A stretch of 64,000 nt of DNA from Flavisphingomonas formosensis (lineage in GTDB: Bacteria > Pseudomonadota > Alphaproteobacteria > Sphingomonadales > Sphingomonadaceae). Positions 53,379 through 61,217 of this stretch are shown piece by piece. Location of the stretch: positions 186,001 through 250,000 of the forward strand of contig NZ_WRPK01000002.1 of assembly GCF_009755815.1 (NCBI RefSeq), read 5' to 3'. How positions within the stretch are numbered: the stretch's first letter is position 1; each line of letters begins with the position of its first letter. The notes beneath the pieces are model-generated. The model worked only from the letters and a program-made list of their open reading frames with translations, did no database searches and had not been told where the DNA came from. Made by a program: the position numbers and the translations under genes.

Positions 53379-54866
53379 TCAGGCCAGCGCCGCTGCCCGC
53401 ACCTCATAATCGGCCAGCACCGGCTTCGCCATCGCGTCAGCGAAGGCCTCGTAGCTCCACGGCCAGCTCGCCGGAACGCCGGTGGCGTCGAGATACCAGC
53501 TCGCGCAGCCCGATCCGAAGATCGTCGTGCGCGCCGCGGCGATGCGGCGCTCCTCATAATCGGCATGGGCCGCATGGCTCGGCGCGATCGCGCGGGTCTC
53601 GCCGCGGCGGAGCAGGTCGAGCAACTGGTCGATATAGCCCCATTGCCGCTCGGCGATGTCGATCAGCGAGAAATTGCCGACCGGCCCGGTCGGCCCGTTG
53701 AGCATGAAGAAGTTCGGGAAATCGGGAATGCCGATCGCATAATAGGCCGTCGGACGCACGCGCCACGCATCGTCGAGCGAGGCCCCGCCCCGGCCCAGCA
53801 CCTGCGTCGGCCGTATGAAGCGATCGGCGTGGAAGCCCGTCGCCAGCACCAGCGTGTCCAGCGCGTGCAGCGTGCCGTCCGCCATGCGCACGCCCTCCGG
53901 CTCGATCCCGGCGATGCGCTGCCGCTCGACGAACACGGCCGGACGCTGCACGGCGTCATAATAGGACCAGGAATAGATCAGCCGCTTGCACGCCGCGCGG
54001 TAGTCCGGGCGCAATTTCTCGCGCAGGACCGGATCCTTCACGCTGGTCTCCAGATTGTCGAGGCACAGCTGCTCGATCGCCGCGATCTCCGGCCCGTCGA
54101 CATGGGTGATCGCCTGGGTGAAGCGGTTGATGGACGCCCAATAGTCCTTGTCGTAGCGGATGGCGTCGATCAGCGCCGTATCGCGGCGGAAGGCCTCGCG
54201 CTGCTCCTCGCTATATTCGAAATAGGGAACCGGCATGATCCATTGCGGCGAGCGCTGGAAATGCACCAGCCGCTCCGCCCGCTGCGACAGGGCGGACACG
54301 ATCTGCACACCGGTCGATCCATTGCCGATCACGCCGACGCGGGCGCCGTCCAGCTGCGCCGCATCGTCCCAGCGCGCGCTGTGGAAGGCGCGGCCGGCAA
54401 AGCTCTCGAGCCCCGGAATCTCCGGCATGCGCGGATGGTGCAGCACGCCCGAGGCCGCGATCACCACATCCGCCGTCGCCGTGCCGCCATTGCCGAAGCC
54501 GAGCGTCCAGCGCGCCTCGTCCTCGTCCCAGACGCAGGAGACGACTTCGTGGCCGAAGCGGATATGCGGCATCAGCCCATATTTCTCGGCCGTCTTCTCG
54601 AAATAGCCCTGAATTTCGCCGCCGGTCGCATAATAAGCGCGCCATTCGGCATAAGGCTCGAAGCTGTAGGTATAGGCATGCGCGGGCACGTCGCAGGTAA
54701 GGCCGGGATAGCGGTTCTCCCGCCAGGTGCCGCCGAGCCGATCCGCTTTCTCATAGACGGTGACGGCCTCGCCCGCCTGCAAGAGCCGGATGCCGGCGAG
54801 AATGCCGGCCATGCCGGCGCCGATCACGGCATAGCGCAGGGCGCGGCTTTCGGTGTGCTTGGCCAT
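53379..54866 (-). CDS. FAD-dependent Baeyer-Villiger-type monooxygenase
   Basis: The 495-aa protein has an N-terminal FAD site 'YAVIGAGMAGILAGIRL', 'GGTWRENRYPGLTCDVPAHAY'-type segment, the Baeyer-Villiger fingerprint F-x-G-x3-H-x3-W in 'FAGRAFHSARWDD', and the NADPH site 'VGVIGNGSTGVQI'. Such enzymes insert oxygen next to a ketone, making esters or lactones. An alternative start is ATG 54875. It lies in a minus-strand series of five or six catabolic genes (58.8 to 53.4 kb). Confidence 0.92.
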   Translation of the reverse strand: MAKHTESRALRYAVIGAGMAGILAGIRLLQAGEAVTVYEKADRLGGTWRENRYPGLTCDVPAHAYTYSFEPYAEWRAYYATGGEIQGYFEKTAEKYGLMPHIRFGHEVVSCVWDEDEARWTLGFGNGGTATADVVIAASGVLHHPRMPEIPGLESFAGRAFHSARWDDAAQLDGARVGVIGNGSTGVQIVSALSQRAERLVHFQRSPQWIMPVPYFEYSEEQREAFRRDTALIDAIRYDKDYWASINRFTQAITHVDGPEIAAIEQLCLDNLETSVKDPVLREKLRPDYRAACKRLIYSWSYYDAVQRPAVFVERQRIAGIEPEGVRMADGTLHALDTLVLATGFHADRFIRPTQVLGRGGASLDDAWRVRPTAYYAIGIPDFPNFFMLNGPTGPVGNFSLIDIAERQWGYIDQLLDLLRRGETRAIAPSHAAHADYEERRIAAARTTIFGSGCASWYLDATGVPASWPWSYEAFADAMAKPVLADYEVRAAALA

Positions 54867-54970
54867 TCGGTTCATCCTGTCCCAGTGTGCGATCCGGGAT
54901 GTGGACCGATCGGAACGGCCGTGCATCGTTCGACCGGACTAGTCTGGATGCGCTATTTCCCTACTTCATC

Positions 54971-54998
54971 ATCCTGACCCTTCGACTTCGCTCAGGAT
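54971..54998. repeat. Short palindromic repeat, family 3
   Basis: ATCCTGA (54971-54977) and TCAGGAT (54992-54998) flank CCCTTCGACTTCGC. This is a common sphingomonad intergenic hairpin. It lies just after the SDR stop and could end its transcript. Confidence 0.55.
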
Positions 54999-55004
54999 CG
55001 GGAC

Positions 55005-55754
55005 TCACCCGGCCAGGAAGCCGCCGTCGATCGCGAGCGGGTGACCGGTGATGAAGCTCGCCCGATCGGAGGCGAGAAACAGCACGCCCTCCGCCACCTC
55101 CTCCGCCTGTCCAAAGCGGCGCATCGGGTGCATCTGCGCCATCAGCTCCGCAGCCTCGGGCTCCTGCGCGGCCTGTTGCGTCATCTCGGTCCAGATCGCG
55201 CCGGGGCAGACGCAGTTGATGCGGATGCCGTCCGCCGCGTGGCGCAGCGCCGCCGAGCGGGTGAGGCCGACCACCGCATGCTTGGAGGCGCTGTAGCCGG
55301 CGCCGGACACGCCCGAGAGGCCGGCGATCGAGGCCGTGTTGACGATCGCGCCCGATCGCTGCGCGGTCATGTGGCGCAGCTCCGCCGTCATGCAGAGCAG
55401 CACCGCACGCTGGTTGGTGGCGACGAGGCGATCGTAGATGGCGAGATCGCCCCACGCCGTGGCGACCGCCTCCAGCGCGATGCCGGCATTGTTGAAGCCG
55501 ATGTCGAGCCGACCCCAGCGCGCGACGATCCCGTCGACCATCGCATCGACCGCGCCCTCCTCGGTCACGTCCAGCCGCTCGCCATAGCCCTCGCCGCCAA
55601 GGCGCCGGATCGCCTCGATCGTCTCGCCCGCGTCCTTGAGATCGGCGATCGCCACCTTCGCGCCTTCACGGGCGAAAGCCAGCGCCGTCGCCTGTCCGAT
55701 GCCCTGCGCGCCGCCGGTGACAAAGGCGATGCGGCCCTGGAGCTGCTTTTCCAT
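55005..55754 (-). CDS. Short-chain dehydrogenase/reductase
   Basis: The 249-aa classical SDR has 'AFVTGGAQGIGQATALAF', 'IGFNNAGIA', catalytic Ser in 'NTASIAGLSG', 'YSASKHAV' and 'LAIDGGFLAG'. 'VAIADLKD' with an Asp after strand 2 suggests NAD. I use ATG 55754, nine bases after the stop of the CMD-family gene; GTG 55760 is possible. It is probably cotranscribed with its neighbours. Confidence 0.9.
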   Translation of the reverse strand: MEKQLQGRIAFVTGGAQGIGQATALAFAREGAKVAIADLKDAGETIEAIRRLGGEGYGERLDVTEEGAVDAMVDGIVARWGRLDIGFNNAGIALEAVATAWGDLAIYDRLVATNQRAVLLCMTAELRHMTAQRSGAIVNTASIAGLSGVSGAGYSASKHAVVGLTRSAALRHAADGIRINCVCPGAIWTEMTQQAAQEPEAAELMAQMHPMRRFGQAEEVAEGVLFLASDRASFITGHPLAIDGGFLAG

Positions 55755-55763
55755 CGCCACCGC

Positions 55764-56345
55764 TCAACCCGCCGCAGCCGGCGCCTGGGCCGGGATCGCG
55801 CTCAGCTTGCCGGTGACGATGCTGCTGTCGCCTTCGATCGGCACGCCGGTGGTTTCGAGGATGCGGCAGACGGTCATATATTGGCCGACGGTGAGCAGCA
55901 CCGAAAAGAGTTCATGGATCGAAAGCTGCCGCCGTGCCTCACCGAGCACCGCGTCGGTCGGGCGGATGCGCAGCACCAGATCGTCGGTGAAGGCGAGCAC
56001 CGCGCGCTGGCGTGCATCGAGCGCAGGATCCTCCGCCCCCACCGCCGCGGCGGCGATCAGCGTATCGGACATGCCGATATAGCGGGCGAAGGATTCGTGC
56101 TGGTAGATCTCATAGGCGCAGTGCGAGAGATGGCCGACGCGCAGGATCGCAAGCTCGCGCAGCACGGGATCGAGCGACGCATTGCTCATCACCGAGGACG
56201 CAAAGGCGCCATAGCCTTCGAACAGCCCGGGCGGGATATGGGCGAACATCCGCTCGACGTTCAGCCGGCTCTCCGCCGAATTGCGCCTGATCCCCTCGAA
56301 TTGGGCCGGGTCCGGATAGGGAATGCGCGGTTCGCCGCCAGCCAT
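55764..56345 (-). CDS. Carboxymuconolactone decarboxylase (CMD/AhpD) family protein
   Basis: The 193-aa protein contains the CMD pattern 'LDPVLRELAILRVGHLSHCAYEIYQHESFAR' (residues about 71-101 region), 'DARQRAVLAFTDDLV' and 'SIHELFSVLLTVGQYMTVCRILETTGVPIE'. Only one cysteine is in the active helix, so it lacks the AhpD CxxC and is not a simple thiol peroxidase partner. GAGGAG precedes ATG 56345. The role in the surrounding pathway is unknown. Confidence 0.88.
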   Translation of the reverse strand: MAGGEPRIPYPDPAQFEGIRRNSAESRLNVERMFAHIPPGLFEGYGAFASSVMSNASLDPVLRELAILRVGHLSHCAYEIYQHESFARYIGMSDTLIAAAAVGAEDPALDARQRAVLAFTDDLVLRIRPTDAVLGEARRQLSIHELFSVLLTVGQYMTVCRILETTGVPIEGDSSIVTGKLSAIPAQAPAAAG

Positions 56346-56442
56346 CTGCTTCTCCTCTCGCTGTTTTCGAGGAGGGTACACGATGTCGCGGCAACGGGAA
56401 GGCGCGGGCCGAACTTATCCGGCCACTTTCACGCGCCCTTGC

Positions 56443-57588
56443 TCATCGTCCTATCACCCCGTTTCGCTCCAACGCGTCGATCCGCTCCGCCCCGATCCCC
56501 CACGCATCGAGCGCCGCCCGCGTGCTCGCGCCCGGCCCCTCGGGCGGAGTGGGCATCGCGCTCGGTGTCGCGGCGAAGCGGGGCGCGGGCGCGGGCTGCA
56601 CGACACCATCGACGGTAACGAACGTCCCGCGCGCCATATTATGCGGGTGATGAGGCGCCTCGGCGAGGCTCAGCACGGGCGCGACGCAGGCGTCGCTATC
56701 CTCGAACAGCGCACACCATTCGTCACGGGTGCGGGTACGGAAGGCGGTGGCGAGACGGGCGCGGAGCGCAGGCCAGCAGGCGGCATCCTCCTGCTCCGGC
56801 CAGTCGGCGGGATCGATACCGAGCCGGTCGAGCAGGATGCGGCGGAACTTCGGCTCGATCGGCGCGACCGCCACGTAGAGTCCGTCCGCGCATGCGTAGC
56901 TGTCATAATAAGGCGCGCCGGAATCGAGCAGGTTGGTGCCGCGCGTATCGCCGTGCAGCCCGGCGCCATGCATTCCGTAAAGCGAGGTCATGAGCAGCGC
57001 CGAGCCGTCGGTCATCGCCGCATCGACCACCTGCCCCTCGCCGGTCGCCCGCGCATGGAGCAACGCCGCGACGAGCCCGAAGGCGAGCAGCATGCCGCCG
57101 CCGCCATAATCGCCGACGAGGTTGAGCGGCGGCGTCGGCGGCGCCCCGGCGCGGCCAGTGGCGTGGAGCGCGCCGGTGAGCGCGATATAGTCGAGATCAT
57201 GGCCCGCGGTCTGGGCGAGCGGCCCGGTCTGTCCCCAGCCGGTCAGCCGGCCATAGACCAGCGCCGGATTGCGCGCGAGGCAGACATCCGGGCCGAGGCC
57301 GAGCTTTTCCATCGTGCCGGGGCGGAAGCCCTCGATCAGCGCATCGGCCGAGGCGACCAGGTCGAGCACGCACGCGATCCCGTCGGGATGCTTGAGGTCG
57401 ATCGCCGCCGAACGCCGGCTGCGGGCCAGCAGATCGTAGCGGACCGGCTTGGCGATGCCGATGCCGGATGCCTCGCGCCGATCGATGCGCAGCACCTCGG
57501 CGCCCGCATCGGCCAGCATCATCGCGCACATCGGCGCCGGGCCGATGCCGGCAAATTCCACGACCCGGATTCCCGCCAGCGGCCCCAT
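56443..57588 (-). CDS. Alpha-methylacyl-CoA racemase (CoA-transferase family III)
   Basis: The 381-aa protein matches 2-methylacyl-CoA racemases more than CoA transferases. Catalytic His130 is in 'AGHDLDYIALTGALHATGRAG' and Asp160 in 'PPLNLVGDYGGGGMLLAFG', four residues offset from the M. tuberculosis pair His126/Asp156. It interconverts 2R- and 2S-methyl branched acyl-CoAs, needed before beta-oxidation of isoprenoid or sterol side chains. ATG 57588 is clear. It follows the PL5-like gene by 30 bases. Confidence 0.9.
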   Translation of the reverse strand: MGPLAGIRVVEFAGIGPAPMCAMMLADAGAEVLRIDRREASGIGIAKPVRYDLLARSRRSAAIDLKHPDGIACVLDLVASADALIEGFRPGTMEKLGLGPDVCLARNPALVYGRLTGWGQTGPLAQTAGHDLDYIALTGALHATGRAGAPPTPPLNLVGDYGGGGMLLAFGLVAALLHARATGEGQVVDAAMTDGSALLMTSLYGMHGAGLHGDTRGTNLLDSGAPYYDSYACADGLYVAVAPIEPKFRRILLDRLGIDPADWPEQEDAACWPALRARLATAFRTRTRDEWCALFEDSDACVAPVLSLAEAPHHPHNMARGTFVTVDGVVQPAPAPRFAATPSAMPTPPEGPGASTRAALDAWGIGAERIDALERNGVIGR

Positions 57589-57618
57589 CCGTCCTCCCCC
57601 CTCTTCTTGCCGTACCGG

Positions 57619-58839
57619 TCAGAGCGGCGGATCGGTCAGCCGAGTGCCGGGATGCTCGATCGCCGCGCGCACCTTCGCGGGATCCGCATAGAGGATGGTG
57701 AGGTTGCCGCCCAGCATCTGGCTGAACACCGGACGATAAGGCGCGGCATAGGCCTCGATCCGGGGGCCGAGGCCGAGCGGCGCCAACAGTTCGGCGAAGT
57801 CGGTGTCGCCGGTGCGCAGCGGCATATGGTTCCAGGGATCGATCTGCGCTGTGCCGGCCGCACGCTCGAAAGCCTGGGGCGACGCAGGCGTCATGATGAT
57901 CGATTCGGCGAGGCGGCGGGCGGCATGATCGTTCACCTCGGTCAGCCGGATGCCGTTCGCCTCGGCATAGCGAATGATCAGCGCCAGCGGCCCCGCGCCC
58001 CACAGCGTGTAACGATAGGCACGCCCGCCGCGCCACAGCTCGCCGGAGAGGAAGCCCTGCGCGTCGACCTGCTGGAGGCCGTGCCGCCCATCCTCGATGC
58101 CGCGCAGGAAGAGTCTCACGTCCTGCGCCGCCACGCCGGCGGTGACAGCCGCAGCGCCCGCCCAATAGACGTGATTGTTCGGATAGCGCGGCGTCTCGCG
58201 GATCTTCTGGTACATCTCGTCGTCGAATTTTTCGACCGACCAGGCAAGTGCGGACAACCAGCGCTCGATCGGCCGGGCCTCGGATTTCGAGATGCTGTGA
58301 TCCTGCTTGAGGACGATCAGCGCGGTCGCCGCGTTGATGATGACGAACCAAGCCCGATTGCTCGACGTCATCATCGAGACGTTGCCGGTCAGCGCCTCCG
58401 CCTTCGCCCAGGCCTCCAGATGCGCCACCATGCACCGCGCGCGGGCCGGATCGGGCGTGCGATCGAGCAGCTGATCGCTGGCCAGCCGGCCCATCAGCTG
58501 GCCGAAGACGCGCATCGGGCGCACCTTGTCCCTGCCCCGCTGCCATTTCGCCTCGTCGCGCACCGATTGCTTGTCGTCCGTGTAGAAACGCTCCAGCATC
58601 GGCAGATCGCGGTCGACGAGGATGAGCGCGGGGCAGCCGCCGAACGGCACGTCCCGCCAGGCGATCGCGCGGCGGCGGGCGGGGGCATCGAACGGCGCGA
58701 CCAGCGGGGGACCGCGGCGATCGCTCTGCACCGCCATCAGCGCCGCAGCGGCGCGATAATCGCGCAGCATCGGCCACGCGATCGTCGCCAGCCCGGCACA
58801 GAGCAGCACCGACAATGCCCAGTTACGCCAACGCCGCAA
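57619..58839 (-). CDS. Membrane-anchored alginate-lyase-family (PL5-like) protein
   Basis: A protein of about 406 aa. The N terminus is 'RRWRNWALSVLLCAGLATIAW', a basic-then-hydrophobic signal anchor. The catalytic region has 'SSNRAWFVIINAATAL' and 'RYPNNHVYWAGAAAVTAGVA', matching the Asn-Asn-His-x-Tyr-Trp motif of AlgL-type lyases, and 'RGGRAYRYTLWGAGPLALI' with the likely catalytic Tyr. TTG 58839, with GGAGGG four bases upstream, is my preferred start; ATG 58962 is possible but has no ribosome site and gives a poor signal. It should cleave an acidic polysaccharide in the periplasm. Its place in an acyl-CoA gene cluster is unexplained. Confidence 0.75.
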   Translation of the reverse strand: MRRWRNWALSVLLCAGLATIAWPMLRDYRAAAALMAVQSDRRGPPLVAPFDAPARRRAIAWRDVPFGGCPALILVDRDLPMLERFYTDDKQSVRDEAKWQRGRDKVRPMRVFGQLMGRLASDQLLDRTPDPARARCMVAHLEAWAKAEALTGNVSMMTSSNRAWFVIINAATALIVLKQDHSISKSEARPIERWLSALAWSVEKFDDEMYQKIRETPRYPNNHVYWAGAAAVTAGVAAQDVRLFLRGIEDGRHGLQQVDAQGFLSGELWRGGRAYRYTLWGAGPLALIIRYAEANGIRLTEVNDHAARRLAESIIMTPASPQAFERAAGTAQIDPWNHMPLRTGDTDFAELLAPLGLGPRIEAYAAPYRPVFSQMLGGNLTILYADPAKVRAAIEHPGTRLTDPPL

Positions 58840-59033
58840 ACGGCCCTCCCTGCGGCCGGCAAACGTCCCGACCGATGCGATCGATCCTAGCGCCAAGCCG
58901 GCCCGATGGACAACCGCGCGGCAGATGAAGTCTGCGCCACGCCCTTGACGTGCGGCTTTCATCCAATATCGCAAGCAATCCGGCCGCAACGGGCCGGGAA
59001 AGGACCGGGAAAGCGTGGGACGGAACGACGGCG

Positions 59034-59450
59034 ATGCGCGGATTGCCTGATGGCCCCGAGCCATCGCAGCCGCATCGCGCGGTGCGGATCGGCTGGCTGC
59101 TGCTCGGATTTGTCTGCGTCGCGCTCGGCTTCATCGGCGCACTGCTCCCGCTGATGCCGACCACCATCTTCCTCATCCTGGCGGCGGGCTGCTTCGCCCG
59201 CTCCTCGCCGCGGCTGGAAGCCTGGCTGCTCGATCATCCCCGTTTCGGGCCGACCCTGCGCGCCTGGCGGCGGGACGGCGCCATTCCGAAGCAGGCCAAG
59301 ATCGCCGCCTGCGCGGGCATCGCGCTGGGCGGGACGATCTTTCTCGCCGGCGCGCGGCCGCGGCTGTGGATCGCCGCGCTGGTGACGCTGGCGCTCGCCG
59401 CCTGCGCCGCCTGGATCGTCAGCCGGCCGCTGCCGCCCGATCAGCGATAG
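59034..59450 (+). CDS. DUF454 (YbaN-like) inner membrane protein
   Basis: The 138-aa protein has the DUF454 core 'GFIGALLPLMPTTIFLILAAGCFARSSPRLEAWLLDHP-FGP-L-AWR--GAIP--AK' and three or four membrane segments. Function is unknown. The start at 59034 gives residues 'MRGLPDGPEPSQP' before the first membrane segment. The end overlaps the acyl-CoA ligase gene tail to tail by 10 bases. Confidence 0.88.
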   Translation: MRGLPDGPEPSQPHRAVRIGWLLLGFVCVALGFIGALLPLMPTTIFLILAAGCFARSSPRLEAWLLDHPRFGPTLRAWRRDGAIPKQAKIAACAGIALGGTIFLAGARPRLWIAALVTLALAACAAWIVSRPLPPDQR

Positions 59451-60934
59451 GCGTCGATCAGCCGCCGCTTCATCAGCTTGCCCGTTGCCTCGCGCGGCAG
59501 TTCGTCGCGGAATTCGTAGCGGCGCGGCGTCTTGACCCCGCCGAGCGCCGCGCGCGCGAAGCGGCAGAGCTCGTCGGCCAGCGCTTCGTCGCCCGCCACG
59601 CCCGCCGCCGGCTGGACGACGGCCAGCACCTGCTCGCCCATCTCCTCGTCCGGCACGCCGATCACCGCAGCGTCGGCCACCTTGGGATGCGTCACCAGCA
59701 GATTCTCGATCTCCTGCGGGTAGATGTTCACGCCGCCGGAGATGATCATGAAATTCTTGCGATCGGTGAGGAACAGATAACCGTCCTCGTCCACCCGTCC
59801 GATATCGCCGAGCGTCGCCCAGCCATTGGCGTCATAGGCGCGCGCCGTCTTCTCCGGATCGTTGTGATAGGCGAAGCGCGGCCCGTCCGCGAAGCAGATA
59901 TTGCCCTCCTGCCCTGCCGGCAGCAGCCGCCCCTCGTCGTCGGTGATGCGCAGCGATCCCAGCACCGCGCGGCCGACCGAGCCGGGCCTCGACAGCCATT
60001 CCTCGGCAGACAGCGCGGTAATGCCGCAGCTTTCGGTGCCCGAATAATATTCGTGCACGATCGGCCCCCACCAGTCGATCATCGCGCGCTTGACCGGCAC
60101 CGGGCAGGGCGCGGCAGCGTGCACCACGGCGCGCAGCGAGGAGAGATCGTAGCGCCCACGCACCGCCTCGGGCAGCTTCAGCATGCGGATGAAATGGGTG
60201 GGCACGAAGGTGCCGTGGGTGATGCGATGCCGTTCGATCAGCGCCAGCGCGCGCTCGGCATCGAAACGCTCCATCACCACCACCGTGCCGCCCAGCCGCT
60301 GCACCGTCATCGCCCAGCGCAAGGGCGCCGCATGGTAGAGCGGCGAGGTCGAGAGATAGCGCGTGTCCGGCCCCATCGCGTAGAGATCGCGCCCCATCGC
60401 GGCGAGCGGCGTCGGATCGTCGATCGGGCCTTCGGGAAGCGGGAACTTGACCCCCTTCGGCCGGCCGGTGGTGCCGGAGGAATAGAGCATGTCGGTACCC
60501 GCGCTCTCGTCCGCGATCGGGGTCGCAGGCTCCTGTGCCGCCAGCGCAGCCCAGTCCGTCCAGCCATGCGGCGGCAGGCCGCCCGCCGCCGCGGCGGCAT
60601 CCCCGGCGAGGCTGAGATAGGCATCGGAAGCGACGAGCCGCTTCGCGCCGCAATCTCCGAGGATATAGGCGATGTCGGCCGCGCTCAGCCGGTTCGAGAT
60701 GGAGGTGAGGTAAAGCCCCGCGCGCTGCGCCGCCCAGCCGAAGACGAACACTTCCGGCGCATTGCCGAACAGCGTCGCCACCGTGTCGCCGCGACGCAGG
60801 CCGAGGCGGCGCAGCAGATGGGCCGACTGGTTGGATAGCGCCTCGAGCGCGCCATAGCCGATCGTCTCGCCGCTTTCGGCCATGACGATGGCGGGCTTTT
60901 CGGGCGTGCTGCGGGCGTGCGCCGAAGGGTGCAT
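59441..60934 (-). CDS. Acyl-CoA synthetase / AMP-dependent ligase
   Basis: A 497-aa ANL-superfamily ligase. The P-loop 'LYSSGTTGRPKG', A5 motif 'YYSGTESCG', A7/A8 'GDIGRVDEDGYLFLTDRKNFMIISGG' and A10 catalytic Lys in 'EATGKLMKR' are all present. It activates a carboxylic acid to an acyl-CoA via acyl-AMP. In this setting the substrate is likely a steroid-, terpenoid- or aryl-type acid, but this is inference. AGAGGA upstream supports ATG 60934. It is divergent from the TonB receptor, 283 bases apart. Confidence 0.92.
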   Translation of the reverse strand: MHPSAHARSTPEKPAIVMAESGETIGYGALEALSNQSAHLLRRLGLRRGDTVATLFGNAPEVFVFGWAAQRAGLYLTSISNRLSAADIAYILGDCGAKRLVASDAYLSLAGDAAAAAGGLPPHGWTDWAALAAQEPATPIADESAGTDMLYSSGTTGRPKGVKFPLPEGPIDDPTPLAAMGRDLYAMGPDTRYLSTSPLYHAAPLRWAMTVQRLGGTVVVMERFDAERALALIERHRITHGTFVPTHFIRMLKLPEAVRGRYDLSSLRAVVHAAAPCPVPVKRAMIDWWGPIVHEYYSGTESCGITALSAEEWLSRPGSVGRAVLGSLRITDDEGRLLPAGQEGNICFADGPRFAYHNDPEKTARAYDANGWATLGDIGRVDEDGYLFLTDRKNFMIISGGVNIYPQEIENLLVTHPKVADAAVIGVPDEEMGEQVLAVVQPAAGVAGDEALADELCRFARAALGGVKTPRRYEFRDELPREATGKLMKRRLIDAYR

Positions 60935-61217
60935 CGCGGATCCTCTCTTCGATCGTGCTTGCCGGGCGAGAACGGCTCGCCGGCGCGGATTCAGCAGAAG
61001 GCCAGGACGCCCCGCCGCGCAAGCCGCGCGCAGGATTTGTAAAATTCCGGCTGAAACCTGTGCAAAGCCTCCCGGCCCCGATCGCGCTACATCGGGGCCA
61101 ACGTTCTCGGGTCGCAACCCATGGGCGCCGCTCGAAGCCCTCTCCCGCACGGGAAAAGGCTTACCCGGCGCCTATGGGCAACAACCGGGACATGAGACCA
61201 CAGAACAGGAGAGGACA

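Noticed and set aside
56323-58890. An 855-codon plus-strand frame across the racemase and PL5-like genes
   Set aside because: Antisense to two recognisable proteins; Arg/Gly/Ala-rich with no motif.
59366-60838. A 490-codon plus-strand frame across the acyl-CoA ligase
   Set aside because: Antisense to a ligase with all ANL motifs.
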